Positions 50,655-59,840 are shown, numbered from the stretch's first letter. The stretch is DNA of 64,000 nt from Bacteroidetes bacterium UBA4416 (GCA_002390745.1 DGQK01000023.1:98377-162376); one strand, 5' to 3'. Translations and numbers: made by a program. The notes: generated by a model not told the origin, from the letters alone.

Positions 50655-51069
50655 AGATGTTGATTAAAAAATAAGGCTAATATAACGCTAATTTTAGAGA
50701 ATTAGTGTGTGCTTCGTCGCAAATTTTGCCTGCTCTGCGGTTGAGAAAGAGTGGGGCCCGGGCAGACATGCATCGCTGATGTCACGTTTTGGCAGGCTGC
50801 CTCCTTCCGCCCGCACCGGGCCATAGCAAGCCCTCATCAGCAAGCGGCGGAAGGCCGGGCCACTGCGGGCTCTTACGGCACGTCGTGATCGCTTCGGGTT
50901 TTTGTTCGCTGAAAAAAAGCGAACAAAAGAACAAACCCTTCGTGTACCTGGCACGGGAGGCATGCTATTACGGAGTTACGGGCGCTCAGGGTCAACAACT
51001 GTCCTGATAACAGCATCCTTCACACGCTGTCAACCCAATTTGGAGTAGGAGAGAGAGGATGGAAAGGTC
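50655..51069. other. GC-rich intergenic region
   Basis: 415 bp between two minus-strand genes. A hairpin (TTGTTCGCT 50902-50910 / AGCGAACAA 50918-50926) lies in a stretch with an unusual, repeat-like composition. A similar GC-rich stretch with GGGAACAAACAAAGG is at about 63180-63290. Open frames here (for example 50694-50963) are dismissed. Confidence 0.5.
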
Positions 51070-51975
51070 TTATTTCACGATCGCCTCCAAAGCCGGTTTC
51101 AGCTCCGGGAACTTAAAGCGAAATCCCGTGTTCAGGAGCCTTTGGTTGCTTGCCCTGACGCCACGCAGCAATACATTGGCCATCTCGCCATAGAGCAGCT
51201 TCATCGCAAAGGCAGGAATGGCGGGCATAATATAAGGTTTGGACAAGGCTTTGGCAATGCTTTCGGAAAAGTACGCATTGGTGATATGCTCCGTGGCCAC
51301 TGCATTGTACACGCCTTCAAGCGCCGGGTTGAAGAGGCTTTCCACGATCAGGGCCACCATGTCGTCGAGGTGGATCCAGGGCATGTATTGCCGGCCGTTG
51401 CCAATCGGGGAGCCAAGCCCGGCTTTGAAAATTGGCAACAATCGCCTGAGGGCGCCGCCTTTTTCCGAGAGCACTACACCGATGCGCAGAATACAGCTTT
51501 TATCCGACAGGGTTTTGATGCGGTCATAAGAGCGTTCCCAGAGCTCACAGGTCTTCCAGAGGAAATCCTCCGGGCCGCGGTCGTCTTCGGAAAAGATCTT
51601 TTCAGAAACGCCCATGCCATAGATGCCAACAGCGCTGGCACCTGCAACCGATTTCAGCCGAATGCCCTTCTTTTGCACCGTATCGGTGATGAGCTTCATG
51701 CTGTCCACGCGCGAGGCGATGATCTCCTGCCTGCGCTTTTCCGTCCAGCGCTTGTCGGCCACGCCGATGCCAGCCAGGTGTACAATGTGCTCCACGCCAT
51801 CAAAGGCTTTCCCGTCGATCTCCTGTTTCTCTACATTCCAGTAAAACTCAGGAGCCTTTGCCCCCGCCTGCGGCGTGCGGCTCAGGATATGCACGCTGTG
51901 GCCCTGCGCCATCAACGCCTGGCTGAGCGCTTTCCCGATAAGGCCTGTTCCGCCGCTAATGAGTATCCTTGCCAT
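51070..51975 (-). CDS. TIGR01777 family NAD(P)-binding epimerase-like protein (paralogue 2)
   Basis: Same family as 17944-18849: RILISGGTGLIGKALSQALMAQGH, HIVHLAGIGVADKRWTEKRRQEI, ASAVGIYGMGVSEK, LRIGVVLSEKGGALRRLLPIFKAGLGSPIGNGRQYMPWIHLDDMVALI and a C-terminal DUF1731-like part (RGVRASNQRLLNTGFRFKFPEL). This copy follows the family consensus better (GxYG motif present) than paralogue 1. Substrate unknown. Confidence 0.92.
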   Translation of the reverse strand: MARILISGGTGLIGKALSQALMAQGHSVHILSRTPQAGAKAPEFYWNVEKQEIDGKAFDGVEHIVHLAGIGVADKRWTEKRRQEIIASRVDSMKLITDTVQKKGIRLKSVAGASAVGIYGMGVSEKIFSEDDRGPEDFLWKTCELWERSYDRIKTLSDKSCILRIGVVLSEKGGALRRLLPIFKAGLGSPIGNGRQYMPWIHLDDMVALIVESLFNPALEGVYNAVATEHITNAYFSESIAKALSKPYIMPAIPAFAMKLLYGEMANVLLRGVRASNQRLLNTGFRFKFPELKPALEAIVK

Positions 51976-51993
51976 CGTCTTGTTTCTTATTTA

Positions 51994-52012
51994 CAAATTT
52001 ACCCTAACTTTG
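51994..52012. promoter_or_regulatory. Back-to-back -7 boxes
   Basis: Minus-strand TAAATTTG (plus 51994-52001) sits about 19 bp before the TIGR01777 start. Plus-strand TAACTTTG (52005-52012) points toward the ferredoxin-like gene at 52207, which would leave a long leader. Neither has a clear -33 partner. Confidence 0.35.
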
Positions 52013-52206
52013 TTTAGAGCCCGTTTAAAATTTATCTAATAATTTGTTTATGCTTATTTTTGGCTGCGGCTTCGTTACATTTTTTGGGCATACTCTTTCA
52101 TAATGTCTGCAGAATCTGTCCCGCCTCTATTTTGCCGCGCAGAGAAATGAACCGATAAACAATTTTACAATATACAGTCAAACAGGCGCTTAAATATAGC
52201 AGATAA

Positions 52207-52533
52207 ATGGACCCGATTTTTGATATTCACATCCTTGTATGTAACAACCAGCGCAGCGGTACCGAGAAGCTGAGCTGTGGCGAAGCGCATGGCCTGGAGC
52301 TGGTTGCCGAGTTTAAGAAGCAGCTCAAAGAACTGAACTCCGGATTAAAAGTACGCGCCAATAAAAGCGGCTGCCTCGGAATCTGCGACCTGGGGCCAAC
52401 TGTTGCCGTGTACCCTCAGGGAATTTTTTATGTGGGAGTGCAAAAAGAAGATGTCAGGGAAATTGTGGAAGCACATGTGATCCATCACCGCATTGTAGAG
52501 CGCCTCGTATTAGACAAATGGCCGAAGACCTGA
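52207..52533 (+). CDS. Thioredoxin-like [2Fe-2S] ferredoxin family protein
   Basis: 108 residues. HILVCNNQRSG...CGEAHG and ANKSGCLGICDLGPTVAVYPQGIFYVGV carry the cysteines expected for a (2Fe-2S) thioredoxin-like ferredoxin. The N-terminal pair is C...C rather than a tight CxxxxC, with CxxxC downstream. A small electron carrier is the expected role. First gene of a three-gene run, overlapping the next by 16 bp. Confidence 0.82.
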   Translation: MDPIFDIHILVCNNQRSGTEKLSCGEAHGLELVAEFKKQLKELNSGLKVRANKSGCLGICDLGPTVAVYPQGIFYVGVQKEDVREIVEAHVIHHRIVERLVLDKWPKT

Positions 52534-52853
52534 TACTCCTCGAAAAGCCCGGTTGGCTTGAAAAATTCAAAGCGCAGGTACATAAGGACTTTGAGCTGGC
52601 CGGCGTATTGGAATACCTCCCTTTTCTGGATACCACAACACTGGAGGAGTTGCAGCAATCCTTTTACCGCTCGGTGTTGGCACTCGAAACGGGCCATTCC
52701 CTGAAAAACCTCCTGTACCGCATCGACCTCACGGAGAAGCAGATTGGCGCGGCAGCCCGCGAGCAACCCGGAAAGCCTTTGCAGCTCGTGTTGGCGGAAT
52801 TAATGATCAAGCGCATTTTACAAAAAGTTGTTTTAAAAGAACGTTATAAATAA
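52518..52853 (+). CDS. Hypothetical protein, conserved-looking helical
   Basis: 111 residues, all-helical by composition (DLILLEKPGWLEKFKAQVHKDFELAGVLEYLPFLDTTTLEELQQSF; LLYRIDLTEKQIGAAAREQPGKPLQLVLAELMIKRILQKVVLKERYK). No membrane segment or catalytic motif; I do not recognise the family. Placed between the ferredoxin gene (16-bp overlap) and the acetyltransferase (TAATG overlap), so it is expressed with them. Confidence 0.72.
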   Translation: MAEDLILLEKPGWLEKFKAQVHKDFELAGVLEYLPFLDTTTLEELQQSFYRSVLALETGHSLKNLLYRIDLTEKQIGAAAREQPGKPLQLVLAELMIKRILQKVVLKERYK

Positions 52854-53320
52854 TGGAAATAAGCATCCGCAAAGGCACAGAAGCCGACATCGCGCAGGCG
52901 CTGACCCTGGTAAAGGAGCTGGCCGCGTACGAAAAAGCACCGCAGGAAGTGGAGGTCACTCCCGAAGAGATGACTGCCTGGGGCTTTGGGCCCGATAAGC
53001 AGTTTGATTTTTTTGTGGCGGAAGTAAACGGTGTGATTGTTGGCCTGGCCTTATACTATTTCAAATACAGCACCTGGAAAGGGAAATGCCTGTTCCTGGA
53101 AGACATCATCGTCACGGAAAGCCAGCGCGGCAAAGGCCTTGGAAAGCTGTTGTTCGACCGGGTAGTGCAGGTGAGTAAAGAAACCCGGGTGCGCCGCATG
53201 GAATGGCAGGTGCTCGATTGGAACACGCCTGCCATTGAATTTTATAAGAAATATGCCGCCGGGCTCGATGGCGAATGGATCAACTGCAAGCTCACGAACC
53301 ACCAGCTGGAAAAGCTGTGA
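52853..53320 (+). CDS. GNAT family N-acetyltransferase, SSAT-like
   Basis: 155 residues with the GNAT acetyl-CoA motif ESQRGKGLGKLLFDRVVQVSKE, preceded by CLFLEDIIVT and followed by WQVLDWNTPAIEFYKKYAAGLDGEWINCKL. The layout matches diamine (spermidine/spermine-type) acetyltransferases. Substrate is inferred from family resemblance only. Confidence 0.85.
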   Translation: MEISIRKGTEADIAQALTLVKELAAYEKAPQEVEVTPEEMTAWGFGPDKQFDFFVAEVNGVIVGLALYYFKYSTWKGKCLFLEDIIVTESQRGKGLGKLLFDRVVQVSKETRVRRMEWQVLDWNTPAIEFYKKYAAGLDGEWINCKLTNHQLEKL

Positions 53321-53326
53321 GCCGGA

Positions 53327-55258
53327 TTAGCGCTTCACTGCATAAGGCCTTGCCTGCTTGATGATAAACGTTCGCTGATTATTCTCGAGGATGAGCTTGA
53401 ACTCGACGTCCATTGCAAAGTCCTTGTAGTCCAAAGGCCAGATGCGAAGTAAGTCGTAAAAATGGCGTTTGATCGTTTCCATTTTCTGTGTCAGGTCTTT
53501 TAATTCGGAAATGGAAAGAAGAGAAGAGTGAGGGCTGAGGCTCGAATAAGAGATCCAGTCGGCAGCCTGCGGTTCGTTGTAAAATTCGGCTGCCGTATTC
53601 ATGTAAGAAACTACCTGCTCGCATACCAGCTTGTTATCCGGCGATACCACTTCGTTTTCGCCCTGCTGCATGTTGATCACAAAGCCGAAATCATAATCGC
53701 GGTAGAGGTTCTGCGTGATGCAGACGCCATTCACCAGTTCGTTGTCGTAAGTCTCGTGCACCAGGATGCCCATGGCTGAGCCTTTCTGATCGATACCGAA
53801 ATAGCTCCGCTCAAAAAAGGCCCGTTCGTTCCAGAGGCTGGCCCATACTTTTTTAATGGCGCGCTCGATGCTTTTGCTGCTGTCGCCGATGATGCCGGAA
53901 GTGGAAGAGTAGAGGCCCGCGCCGTTGAAGTTGCTTTCGTCTTCGGCATTGGAAGAAGAGCGAAACCGGATCTTTTTGCTTTTGAAGCTGCTTTGGCAGA
54001 GGCGTGTTACCGTATTCACTAAGCCCGTATCGAGCGCGGCTTTGTTGATGCGCTTGCGGATGCGTTGCAGCTGTTTGGAGATCATGCTGTCGCTGAGGTG
54101 CCTGCTATTGGTGAGAACCTCGATATCGTGAAGGATGTGGTGCTTTTGCAAATGCCGGTAGTAATAGCAGAAAGGGATAGCAAAGGCTTTTGGCGGTGTA
54201 AAAGAGCGTTTTTCTTTCCGTTCAATTTTTTTGATCTCCGCCAGGTTGCATACCTTGGAACCGTAAGCAGCCCTGTCCTTATAAGAGAGCTTGTCGAGGC
54301 TGATGATTGCCCGGCGCGTGGTATCGAGTTTCGGGATGATCTTTTTGACGGCTACTGCCGAAGCAGGCGTGTAATTCGTGAGAGGCCTTATCTGTAGTGC
54401 TTTTTGGGCAACCGTAATTTCTACCGCTTTGTTGGCATAGCGCCTGAAAGAATCTGCCGCAAACACCTGTTTTTGTGCGGCACAAGGTGTGTGCCGGTTG
54501 GACGTGAGCAGGCAGATGTGGCTCAGCGGTGTCTGAAACTCATCGGTAATCACCGCCTTACAAATGGGCAGTTCATTTGAGCTTCCTTTCAGGACCAGGA
54601 TATTATTGGAATAATCTTTCCCTTTTTGGATAGAGTCGGCGGCGATGAACAGGAGGATGCCGCTGGCCTTGCCCTCCACAATGGGTTGGTAGGTTTGCGA
54701 CCGGAAGAGCTCGTCGCTGCTGATTACCGGGTGGCTTTTGGCGATGCTGGCTTTTCGGCGCAGAAGAATAGTCGTATTCAGCAGGATCTTATAATTCTTT
54801 TTGCAAAAGGTGCTTTCGTTGATTTTTTCACACAGCAGGTCGATGTGGGCATCGCTGATGTCGTCAGAAGGAGCAAACTGCACGAAATAATTTTTGGTAT
54901 TCGTGTTGTAATTGAAGGTTGCCAGGATGTATCGCCGCCTGGGCGACTGGCTGTAGTTGAGTGCATTGAACTGCTCCAGGTCATCCACATCGCCGAGGAT
55001 CTCCGTCACAAAGCGGTAGTGCCATTTATAGGTTTTTGATTCGAGGTAATAGATGGTTTTGCTTTTGATATCGAAAACTACTTTCACACATTCGATGCCG
55101 TTAAAATTATTGCTGAGCGGTTCGCCTTTCAGCAAATCAAAATCCGCACGGGTAGCCAGGGCTTTTAAGGAATGCGGCTTGACAGACTTTTGGGAATAGG
55201 AAACAGAACCACAGATCAGGAGCAGGAAGAGGAGCGTATGTTTTAATGTCATAAGCAT
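53327..55258 (-). CDS. Exported PEP synthase/dikinase-like protein with permuted domain order
   Basis: 643 residues. Signal MLMTLKHTLLFLLLICGSVSYSQ. A phosphohistidine swivelling domain comes first, with ITDEFQTPLSHICLL (His247, matching the TPxSH/GxxSHxA motif). The ATP-grasp PPDK_N domain follows (SYKDRAAYGSKVCNLAEIKK; RFRSSSNAEDESNFNGAGLYSS at 431-452; KKVWASLWNERAFFERSYFGID; AMGILVHETY; ending TFIIKQARPY). No PEP/pyruvate TIM barrel. In PEP synthase the ATP-grasp domain comes first; His domain before ATP-grasp is the order in plant glucan water dikinases. Export of an ATP-using enzyme is unexpected. Substrate unknown. Confidence 0.78.
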   Translation of the reverse strand: MLMTLKHTLLFLLLICGSVSYSQKSVKPHSLKALATRADFDLLKGEPLSNNFNGIECVKVVFDIKSKTIYYLESKTYKWHYRFVTEILGDVDDLEQFNALNYSQSPRRRYILATFNYNTNTKNYFVQFAPSDDISDAHIDLLCEKINESTFCKKNYKILLNTTILLRRKASIAKSHPVISSDELFRSQTYQPIVEGKASGILLFIAADSIQKGKDYSNNILVLKGSSNELPICKAVITDEFQTPLSHICLLTSNRHTPCAAQKQVFAADSFRRYANKAVEITVAQKALQIRPLTNYTPASAVAVKKIIPKLDTTRRAIISLDKLSYKDRAAYGSKVCNLAEIKKIERKEKRSFTPPKAFAIPFCYYYRHLQKHHILHDIEVLTNSRHLSDSMISKQLQRIRKRINKAALDTGLVNTVTRLCQSSFKSKKIRFRSSSNAEDESNFNGAGLYSSTSGIIGDSSKSIERAIKKVWASLWNERAFFERSYFGIDQKGSAMGILVHETYDNELVNGVCITQNLYRDYDFGFVINMQQGENEVVSPDNKLVCEQVVSYMNTAAEFYNEPQAADWISYSSLSPHSSLLSISELKDLTQKMETIKRHFYDLLRIWPLDYKDFAMDVEFKLILENNQRTFIIKQARPYAVKR

Positions 55259-55300
55259 TTCAAATAGGCTTATAAGTCATTGATTTTCCAATGGTGACTT

Positions 55301-55400
55301 CGGGAGCCTCAGCCACCAATCGTTGACTGAGGCTCTCGAAATCATCGGTAATTTATCTCACATCTCACTACTCCTGTCTCACTACTCAGATCTCACTACT
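55301..55400. repeat. Inverted repeat and 14-bp tandem repeat
   Basis: Inverted repeat 55301-55312 / 55327-55338 (one G-T pair). Then TCTCACTACT occurs at 55363, 55377 and 55391, a 14-bp period, in the gap between the hemE stop and the dikinase-like gene start (both minus strand). No T-run, so not a clear terminator. Confidence 0.7.
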
Positions 55401-55405
55401 ATTCC

Positions 55406-56425
55406 CTACATCCCCTTAATGCAATCCACAAAGTACTTCACCTTGTTCTTGTCGGTGTCGGGATAGAGGCCATGCCCCAGGTTGGCGATGTAGCGTTGCT
55501 TTCCGAAAGCCGTGATCATTTTTTTCGCTTCTGCCTCAATTGTTTTCTCGTCGGCGTAGAGCATGCAGGGATCAGCATTGCCCTGTAAGGTTTTTCCACT
55601 GCCGATGATGATGCGCGCATCCTGCGGGTTGATGGTCCAGTCGAGGCCGATCGTATTGCAGTTCAGCTTAGCCATATCCGCCAGGGCAAAGTGCGCATCT
55701 TTCGCAAATACCGTCACCGGAGCCAGAGGCTCGATAGCGTCGCAAATGCGGGAGATGTACCTCAATGAAAACTCCCGGTACTGATCGGGGCCCAGAACGC
55801 CGGCCCAGCTATCGAAGATCTGGATCATGTCGGCGCCGGCAGCCACCTGGCCTTTTAGATAGTTTATGGTGCTTTGCGTGATCTTATCAAGCAGCTGGTG
55901 TGCCAGTTGCGGATGCTGGTATAAAAACTTCTTGGCCTGGCTGAAGGTCTTGCTGCCGCTGCCTTCCACCATATAGGCCATTAATGTCCAGGGAGCTCCG
56001 GCAAAGCCGATCAGGGGCACGCGGTTGTTCAGGGCCTGCTTCGTGAGCCTGATGGCCTGTATCACATAATCCAGGTCGCCTGCATCGGCAATGTGCAATC
56101 CGTCAATGTCGGCCTGTTCCTTAATCGTTTTTTCAAAATTCGGACCTTTGGCCTCAATCATCTGGTAAGGCAATCCCATGGCTTCGGGGATCACGAGGAT
56201 ATCCGAAAAAATAATCGCTGCATCCACGCCTAAAATATCCACGGGCTGCACCGTTACCTCACAGGCCAGCTCAGGTGTTTTCACAAACTCGATAAAGTTT
56301 TTCGCACGGCTGCGTGTTGCCCTGTATTCAGGCAGGATGCGGCCGGCCTGGCGCATCAGCCACACCGGTACGCGTTCTACAGTTTCGCCTTTGGCAGCTC
56401 TTAAAATAAGGTCGTTTTGATACAT
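55406..56425 (-). CDS. hemE: Uroporphyrinogen decarboxylase
   Basis: Converts uroporphyrinogen III to coproporphyrinogen III. PVWLMRQAGRILPEYRATRS is the active-site motif. FSDILVIPEAMGLPY, VPLIGFAGAPWTLMAYMVEGSGSKTF, IQIFDSWAGVLGPDQYREF and GNADPCMLYADEKTI follow, and the protein ends near NLGHGLYPDTDKNKVKYFVD. 339 aa is normal. It begins one base after the bestrophin stop, so both share a transcript. Heme-pathway neighbour hemD is about 50 kb away in this window. Confidence 0.96.
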   Translation of the reverse strand: MYQNDLILRAAKGETVERVPVWLMRQAGRILPEYRATRSRAKNFIEFVKTPELACEVTVQPVDILGVDAAIIFSDILVIPEAMGLPYQMIEAKGPNFEKTIKEQADIDGLHIADAGDLDYVIQAIRLTKQALNNRVPLIGFAGAPWTLMAYMVEGSGSKTFSQAKKFLYQHPQLAHQLLDKITQSTINYLKGQVAAGADMIQIFDSWAGVLGPDQYREFSLRYISRICDAIEPLAPVTVFAKDAHFALADMAKLNCNTIGLDWTINPQDARIIIGSGKTLQGNADPCMLYADEKTIEAEAKKMITAFGKQRYIANLGHGLYPDTDKNKVKYFVDCIKGM

Positions 56426-56426
56426 G

Positions 56427-57290
56427 TTAATTTAAAATTTCGGTAAGGTTGGTTTTAATGCGTTTACAAATATCATCCAGGGGAAGGTCATTATCATCAA
56501 AGCCAAAAGGATCTTCGATCTCTTCGGCAATGAGCTCGATGCTGGCAAATACATACAGTACGATCATTGTAATAGGAACCGTCGTGTACTTGAATTCCGC
56601 ACCGAAAAACAAAGGAAGGGTGATGATGTATAGAAAGATCATCTTCTTCAAAAAGATATTGTAGGAATATGGAATAGGCGTATTCTTGATTCGCTCGCAG
56701 GCGCCGCAGTTATCGGTAAACGAACGGATCTCTTCATTCAGGATAATGAGATGGTCGCCCGACAGAACGTTCCGGTCATGCAGCTCATAGATTCTAGCGT
56801 ACAGGCTTTTGGCAATGATGTTGGGGCGGTGTGATGCCTGCGCAAAGGTAGCCAGGCTGATGCTCTCTGTAGCTGTAAACTCCTCCTGATTATAGACGTC
56901 GCGCAGGTGGTTCTTGGTGCTGAATACATAATTGCTGATCAGGTGCCTGATGTCTTCGCGGTCTTTGGTATCTTTGATCAGCACCGAAAGTTTCAGGGCC
57001 AGGTTCCGGGAGTTGTTCACGACTGCGCCCCAGATCCTGCGGCCTTCCCACCAGCGGTCGTAGGCTGTGTTGGTTCTGAATACCAGTAGCATGGAGAGTA
57101 CGAAACCAAGGATAGAGTGCATCGCCGTTGGGTTCTTGCTTTCCACATGAAAGAAGTGCACTTCCAGCGCTACGATGAGGGCAGCATAAACACCCACGCT
57201 GATAATCACAGGAAGCAGGATTCTGAAGGTATCGCTTTTGTGAAACTTAATGATGAGACTAAACCAGTCTTTGGGGTTGTAGGTGATCAT
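56427..57290 (-). CDS. Bestrophin family (UPF0187) ion channel-like protein
   Basis: Start set at ATG 57290 (MITYNPKDWFSLIIKFHKSDT) because the TTG reading at 57299 overlaps the -7 box. Membrane helices (ILLPVIISVGVYAALIVALEV; SILGFVLSMLLVFRTNTAYDRWWEGRRIWGAVVNNSRNLAL, the bestrophin core motif). Further on YVFSTKNHLRDV, KKMIFLYIITLPLFFG and EIEDPFGFDDNDLPLDDIC, where the acidic Ca-clasp-like DPFG element is conserved. Anion channels in animals; bacterial function not settled. Confidence 0.93.
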   Translation of the reverse strand: MITYNPKDWFSLIIKFHKSDTFRILLPVIISVGVYAALIVALEVHFFHVESKNPTAMHSILGFVLSMLLVFRTNTAYDRWWEGRRIWGAVVNNSRNLALKLSVLIKDTKDREDIRHLISNYVFSTKNHLRDVYNQEEFTATESISLATFAQASHRPNIIAKSLYARIYELHDRNVLSGDHLIILNEEIRSFTDNCGACERIKNTPIPYSYNIFLKKMIFLYIITLPLFFGAEFKYTTVPITMIVLYVFASIELIAEEIEDPFGFDDNDLPLDDICKRIKTNLTEILN

Positions 57291-57296
57291 AGCCTG

Positions 57297-57304
57297 CAAA
57301 GGTA
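57297..57304 (-). promoter_or_regulatory. -7 promoter box of the bestrophin-hemE transcript
   Basis: The minus strand reads TACCTTTG, ending 6 bases before the ATG at 57290. The transcript would start at or within a base or two of the start codon. Confidence 0.55.
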
Positions 57305-57356
57305 AGAGCTTTCAGCAAAGAATTGTCTTGCTTTCGTCATGGACGAATTTTTTTTC

Positions 57357-57773
57357 TTAACATTTCAGCACCAGGCCGAAGCGGGCAATGAAGCGCTTAT
57401 GCCTGAGCGTTTTAAAATGGTGCATGCTGACAGAGTTTTCAAAGTCGCTATAAAGCAACTTGTCCGTGGTGCTCCGGCCGCAGCGACTGGCACGGAGAGC
57501 GGTAGCCTTCACCACATTTCCCGTCCCGCCGATCTCTACATAGATGTCGGCATAAAAGCCTTCGCATTTCCGGCAGCTCATAGTTTTGATGTGGTGCTTT
57601 TTTTTCAGAGCCACATAGTCGAAAAAATTCCAGTCGTTTTGAAAGGCCGTCCATTCCGCTTTTTCCTGGTCATTGAAGGAGGGATAGACTTGGTAGATCG
57701 TGAGGCTGTCCTGTGCTTTTACCTGCATGCACCATAGCAGGAGAAGAGCGGATAAAATCCAGAAATTCTTCAT
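57357..57773 (-). CDS. Secreted protein of unknown function with CxxC motif
   Basis: 138 residues: signal MKNFWILSALLLLWCMQVKAQ, then SLTIYQVYPSFNDQEKAEWTAFQNDWNFFDYV, a MSCRKCEGF motif (CxxC), and a beta-rich remainder (YADIYVEIGGTGNVVKATALRASRCGRSTTDKLLYSDFENSVSMHHFK). The last part resembles TonB-like C-terminal strand patterns only faintly. Not recognised. Isolated gene. Confidence 0.65.
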   Translation of the reverse strand: MKNFWILSALLLLWCMQVKAQDSLTIYQVYPSFNDQEKAEWTAFQNDWNFFDYVALKKKHHIKTMSCRKCEGFYADIYVEIGGTGNVVKATALRASRCGRSTTDKLLYSDFENSVSMHHFKTLRHKRFIARFGLVLKC

Positions 57774-57904
57774 ATTCGAACCGTTTTTTCAGGTAAAAGT
57801 AGTATAATTTTTGCCGCTGGTCATTTTATATCCCCGCGGAATTGTGTTTAACATTTATATCCTTTATTTTTCCGTTCCCATTCCCTTAACATAAAAAACA
57901 TCTA

Positions 57905-59824
57905 ATGAAACGCTTCCTTTTTTTGATTGCTTTAGTATATACATCCAGTCAGCTCTCCGCTCAGCAGCACTACTGTTCCGATTTTAAATCAGCACGCGGA
58001 ATAAAAGCTGTAGCCAAACCAACGGCCCAGGCCAGGATCTCTTCCTATACGCCTCCTGAAAATAAATACGACCTTAAGTTCTATCACCTCAACATCAATG
58101 TGGAGCGCAACACGCGCTACATCAGCGGAAATGTGAAGAGCAAAGCCAAAGTAGTAACGGCAGTACTCGATTCTTTTGCCTTCGTTTTACACACCAACCA
58201 CACCATCGACTCGGTGTATGTGAATGGCGCCAAGCGCAATTTCGTGCGTCGTGACAGCCTGGTCATGGCAACTGCCGGCACGCCCATTCCTCAAAACACG
58301 GTGTTCGATGCGATTGTCTACTATAAAGGAACAGCCCCTACCGGCGGCGGCGCGGCTATTGGCGATGGCTACAGCACCGGCACCTCCGGCGCCTGGGGCA
58401 ACCAGGTATCCTGGAGCTTAAGCGAAAGCCTCTGCGCCTACCAGTGGTTTCCCTGCAAGCAGGATCTCACCGACAAGATCGATTCCTCCTGGGTTTTTGC
58501 CACCACGGATTCCACCAACCTGGTAGGCTCTAACGGCCTCCTGAAAAACGTGGTTGTAGTGGGCAACAAAAAACGCTACGAATGGAAGTCGCGGTACCCG
58601 ATTGATTATTACCTGATCTCGGTGGCCACCGCCAAGTACAAACAATATAATTTTTATGCGAAGCCCCAATACTTGGCGCCGGATTCCATCTTCATCCAGA
58701 ACTTCGTTTACGACAATGCCATTAATAACTCGGCATGGAGCACGCAGAAAACAGCGCTCAACAAAATGAAGCAAACCATGGAGCTGGAATGCAAGCTCTA
58801 TGGGATGTACCCGTTCTATAAAGAAAAATACGGGCACTGCATGGCGCCTTTCAGCGGGGGCATGGAGCACCAGACCATGACAAGCCTGGGCTTCTTTGAT
58901 TTCGAGATCGACGCGCATGAGCTTGGGCACCAGTGGTGGGGCGACAACGTGACCTGCCGCGCCTGGAAGGATATCTTTATCAATGAAGGCTGGGCCAGCT
59001 ATACCGAGTACCTATGCCACCAGTACCTGAGTGCCATTTCCGGAAATACAGCTGCCAACAAAATGAACAGCGTGCACAACAGTGTGATGTCGCAGCCGGG
59101 CGGAAGCTCTTATTTCACCAATGCCGATACGATGGATGCCGGTGTGATCTTCGATTCGCGTTTAACCTACGACAAGGGAAGCGCGATCATTCACAGCCTG
59201 CGTTACGAGATCAATAATGACTCCACCTTTTTCAGGGCCATCAGGTCTTTCCAAACGACTTATGGCGGCGGTGTTGCCAGTGTGATCGAGTTTAAAAACT
59301 TCATGCAAACCTATACAGGCCTTAATTTCGGGCAGTTCTTCAACCAGTGGTACTATGGCGAGGGTTATCCCACCTTCGATGTCAAATGGAACCAGGGAGG
59401 CAGCACCTTTGTGCTCAGATCCACACAAACCCAATCTATGCCTTCGTCCGTGCCTTTGTTTAAAACACCGCTGGATTACAGGATCAGCCGCATCGGTAAG
59501 CCAGACACAACCCTGAGGCTGCAACACAACATTGCGGTAGAGAATTATACCGTAACCCTCACGCCCAATGGCATCGAAGAAGGCACAGCACCTGTGGTAT
59601 TCGTGGGCCCTAACCCGACATCGGCAGAACTGAACATTTATTTATACAACAGCTCCAAAGCCAACGTGGAGGTCTTCGATCTTTCCGGAAAACAGGTGCT
59701 TGGCAAAACCATTGAAGGGCAGGCGGAATTCGATATTTCCAAATTTGCCAATGGCGTTTATATCGTTACGGTAAAAGATGCAGAAGGCACGCCGGTGAAA
59801 ACCACGCGTATTGTGAAGAACTGA
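57905..59824 (+). CDS. M1 family zinc metallopeptidase with T9SS sorting domain
   Basis: 639 residues. Signal ending SSQLSAQ. N-terminal beta domain YDLKFYHLNINVERNTRYISGNV. Zinc site HELGHQWW (His338, Glu339, His342) with Glu361 in INEGWASYTEYL. The exopeptidase motif is GGMEH (318-322) in place of GxMEN, a variant seen in Bacteroidota members. The C-terminus (about 560-639: VFVGPNPTSAELNIYLYNSSKANVEVFDLSGKQVL ... FANGVYIVTVKDAEGTPVKTTRIVKN) is a T9SS type A domain, so it is secreted or cell-surface attached. Confidence 0.92.
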   Translation: MKRFLFLIALVYTSSQLSAQQHYCSDFKSARGIKAVAKPTAQARISSYTPPENKYDLKFYHLNINVERNTRYISGNVKSKAKVVTAVLDSFAFVLHTNHTIDSVYVNGAKRNFVRRDSLVMATAGTPIPQNTVFDAIVYYKGTAPTGGGAAIGDGYSTGTSGAWGNQVSWSLSESLCAYQWFPCKQDLTDKIDSSWVFATTDSTNLVGSNGLLKNVVVVGNKKRYEWKSRYPIDYYLISVATAKYKQYNFYAKPQYLAPDSIFIQNFVYDNAINNSAWSTQKTALNKMKQTMELECKLYGMYPFYKEKYGHCMAPFSGGMEHQTMTSLGFFDFEIDAHELGHQWWGDNVTCRAWKDIFINEGWASYTEYLCHQYLSAISGNTAANKMNSVHNSVMSQPGGSSYFTNADTMDAGVIFDSRLTYDKGSAIIHSLRYEINNDSTFFRAIRSFQTTYGGGVASVIEFKNFMQTYTGLNFGQFFNQWYYGEGYPTFDVKWNQGGSTFVLRSTQTQSMPSSVPLFKTPLDYRISRIGKPDTTLRLQHNIAVENYTVTLTPNGIEEGTAPVVFVGPNPTSAELNIYLYNSSKANVEVFDLSGKQVLGKTIEGQAEFDISKFANGVYIVTVKDAEGTPVKTTRIVKN

Positions 59825-59840
59825 TGTTTTCAGTAAGTGG

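Noticed and set aside
50655..50900. glmS ribozyme upstream of glmS
   Set aside because: That ribozyme is typical of Firmicutes; no matching conserved core was seen here.
50694..50963. 89-codon minus-strand frame in the GC-rich gap near glmS
   Set aside because: Arg/Pro/Ser-rich product typical of GC-rich non-coding repeats; contains a hairpin.
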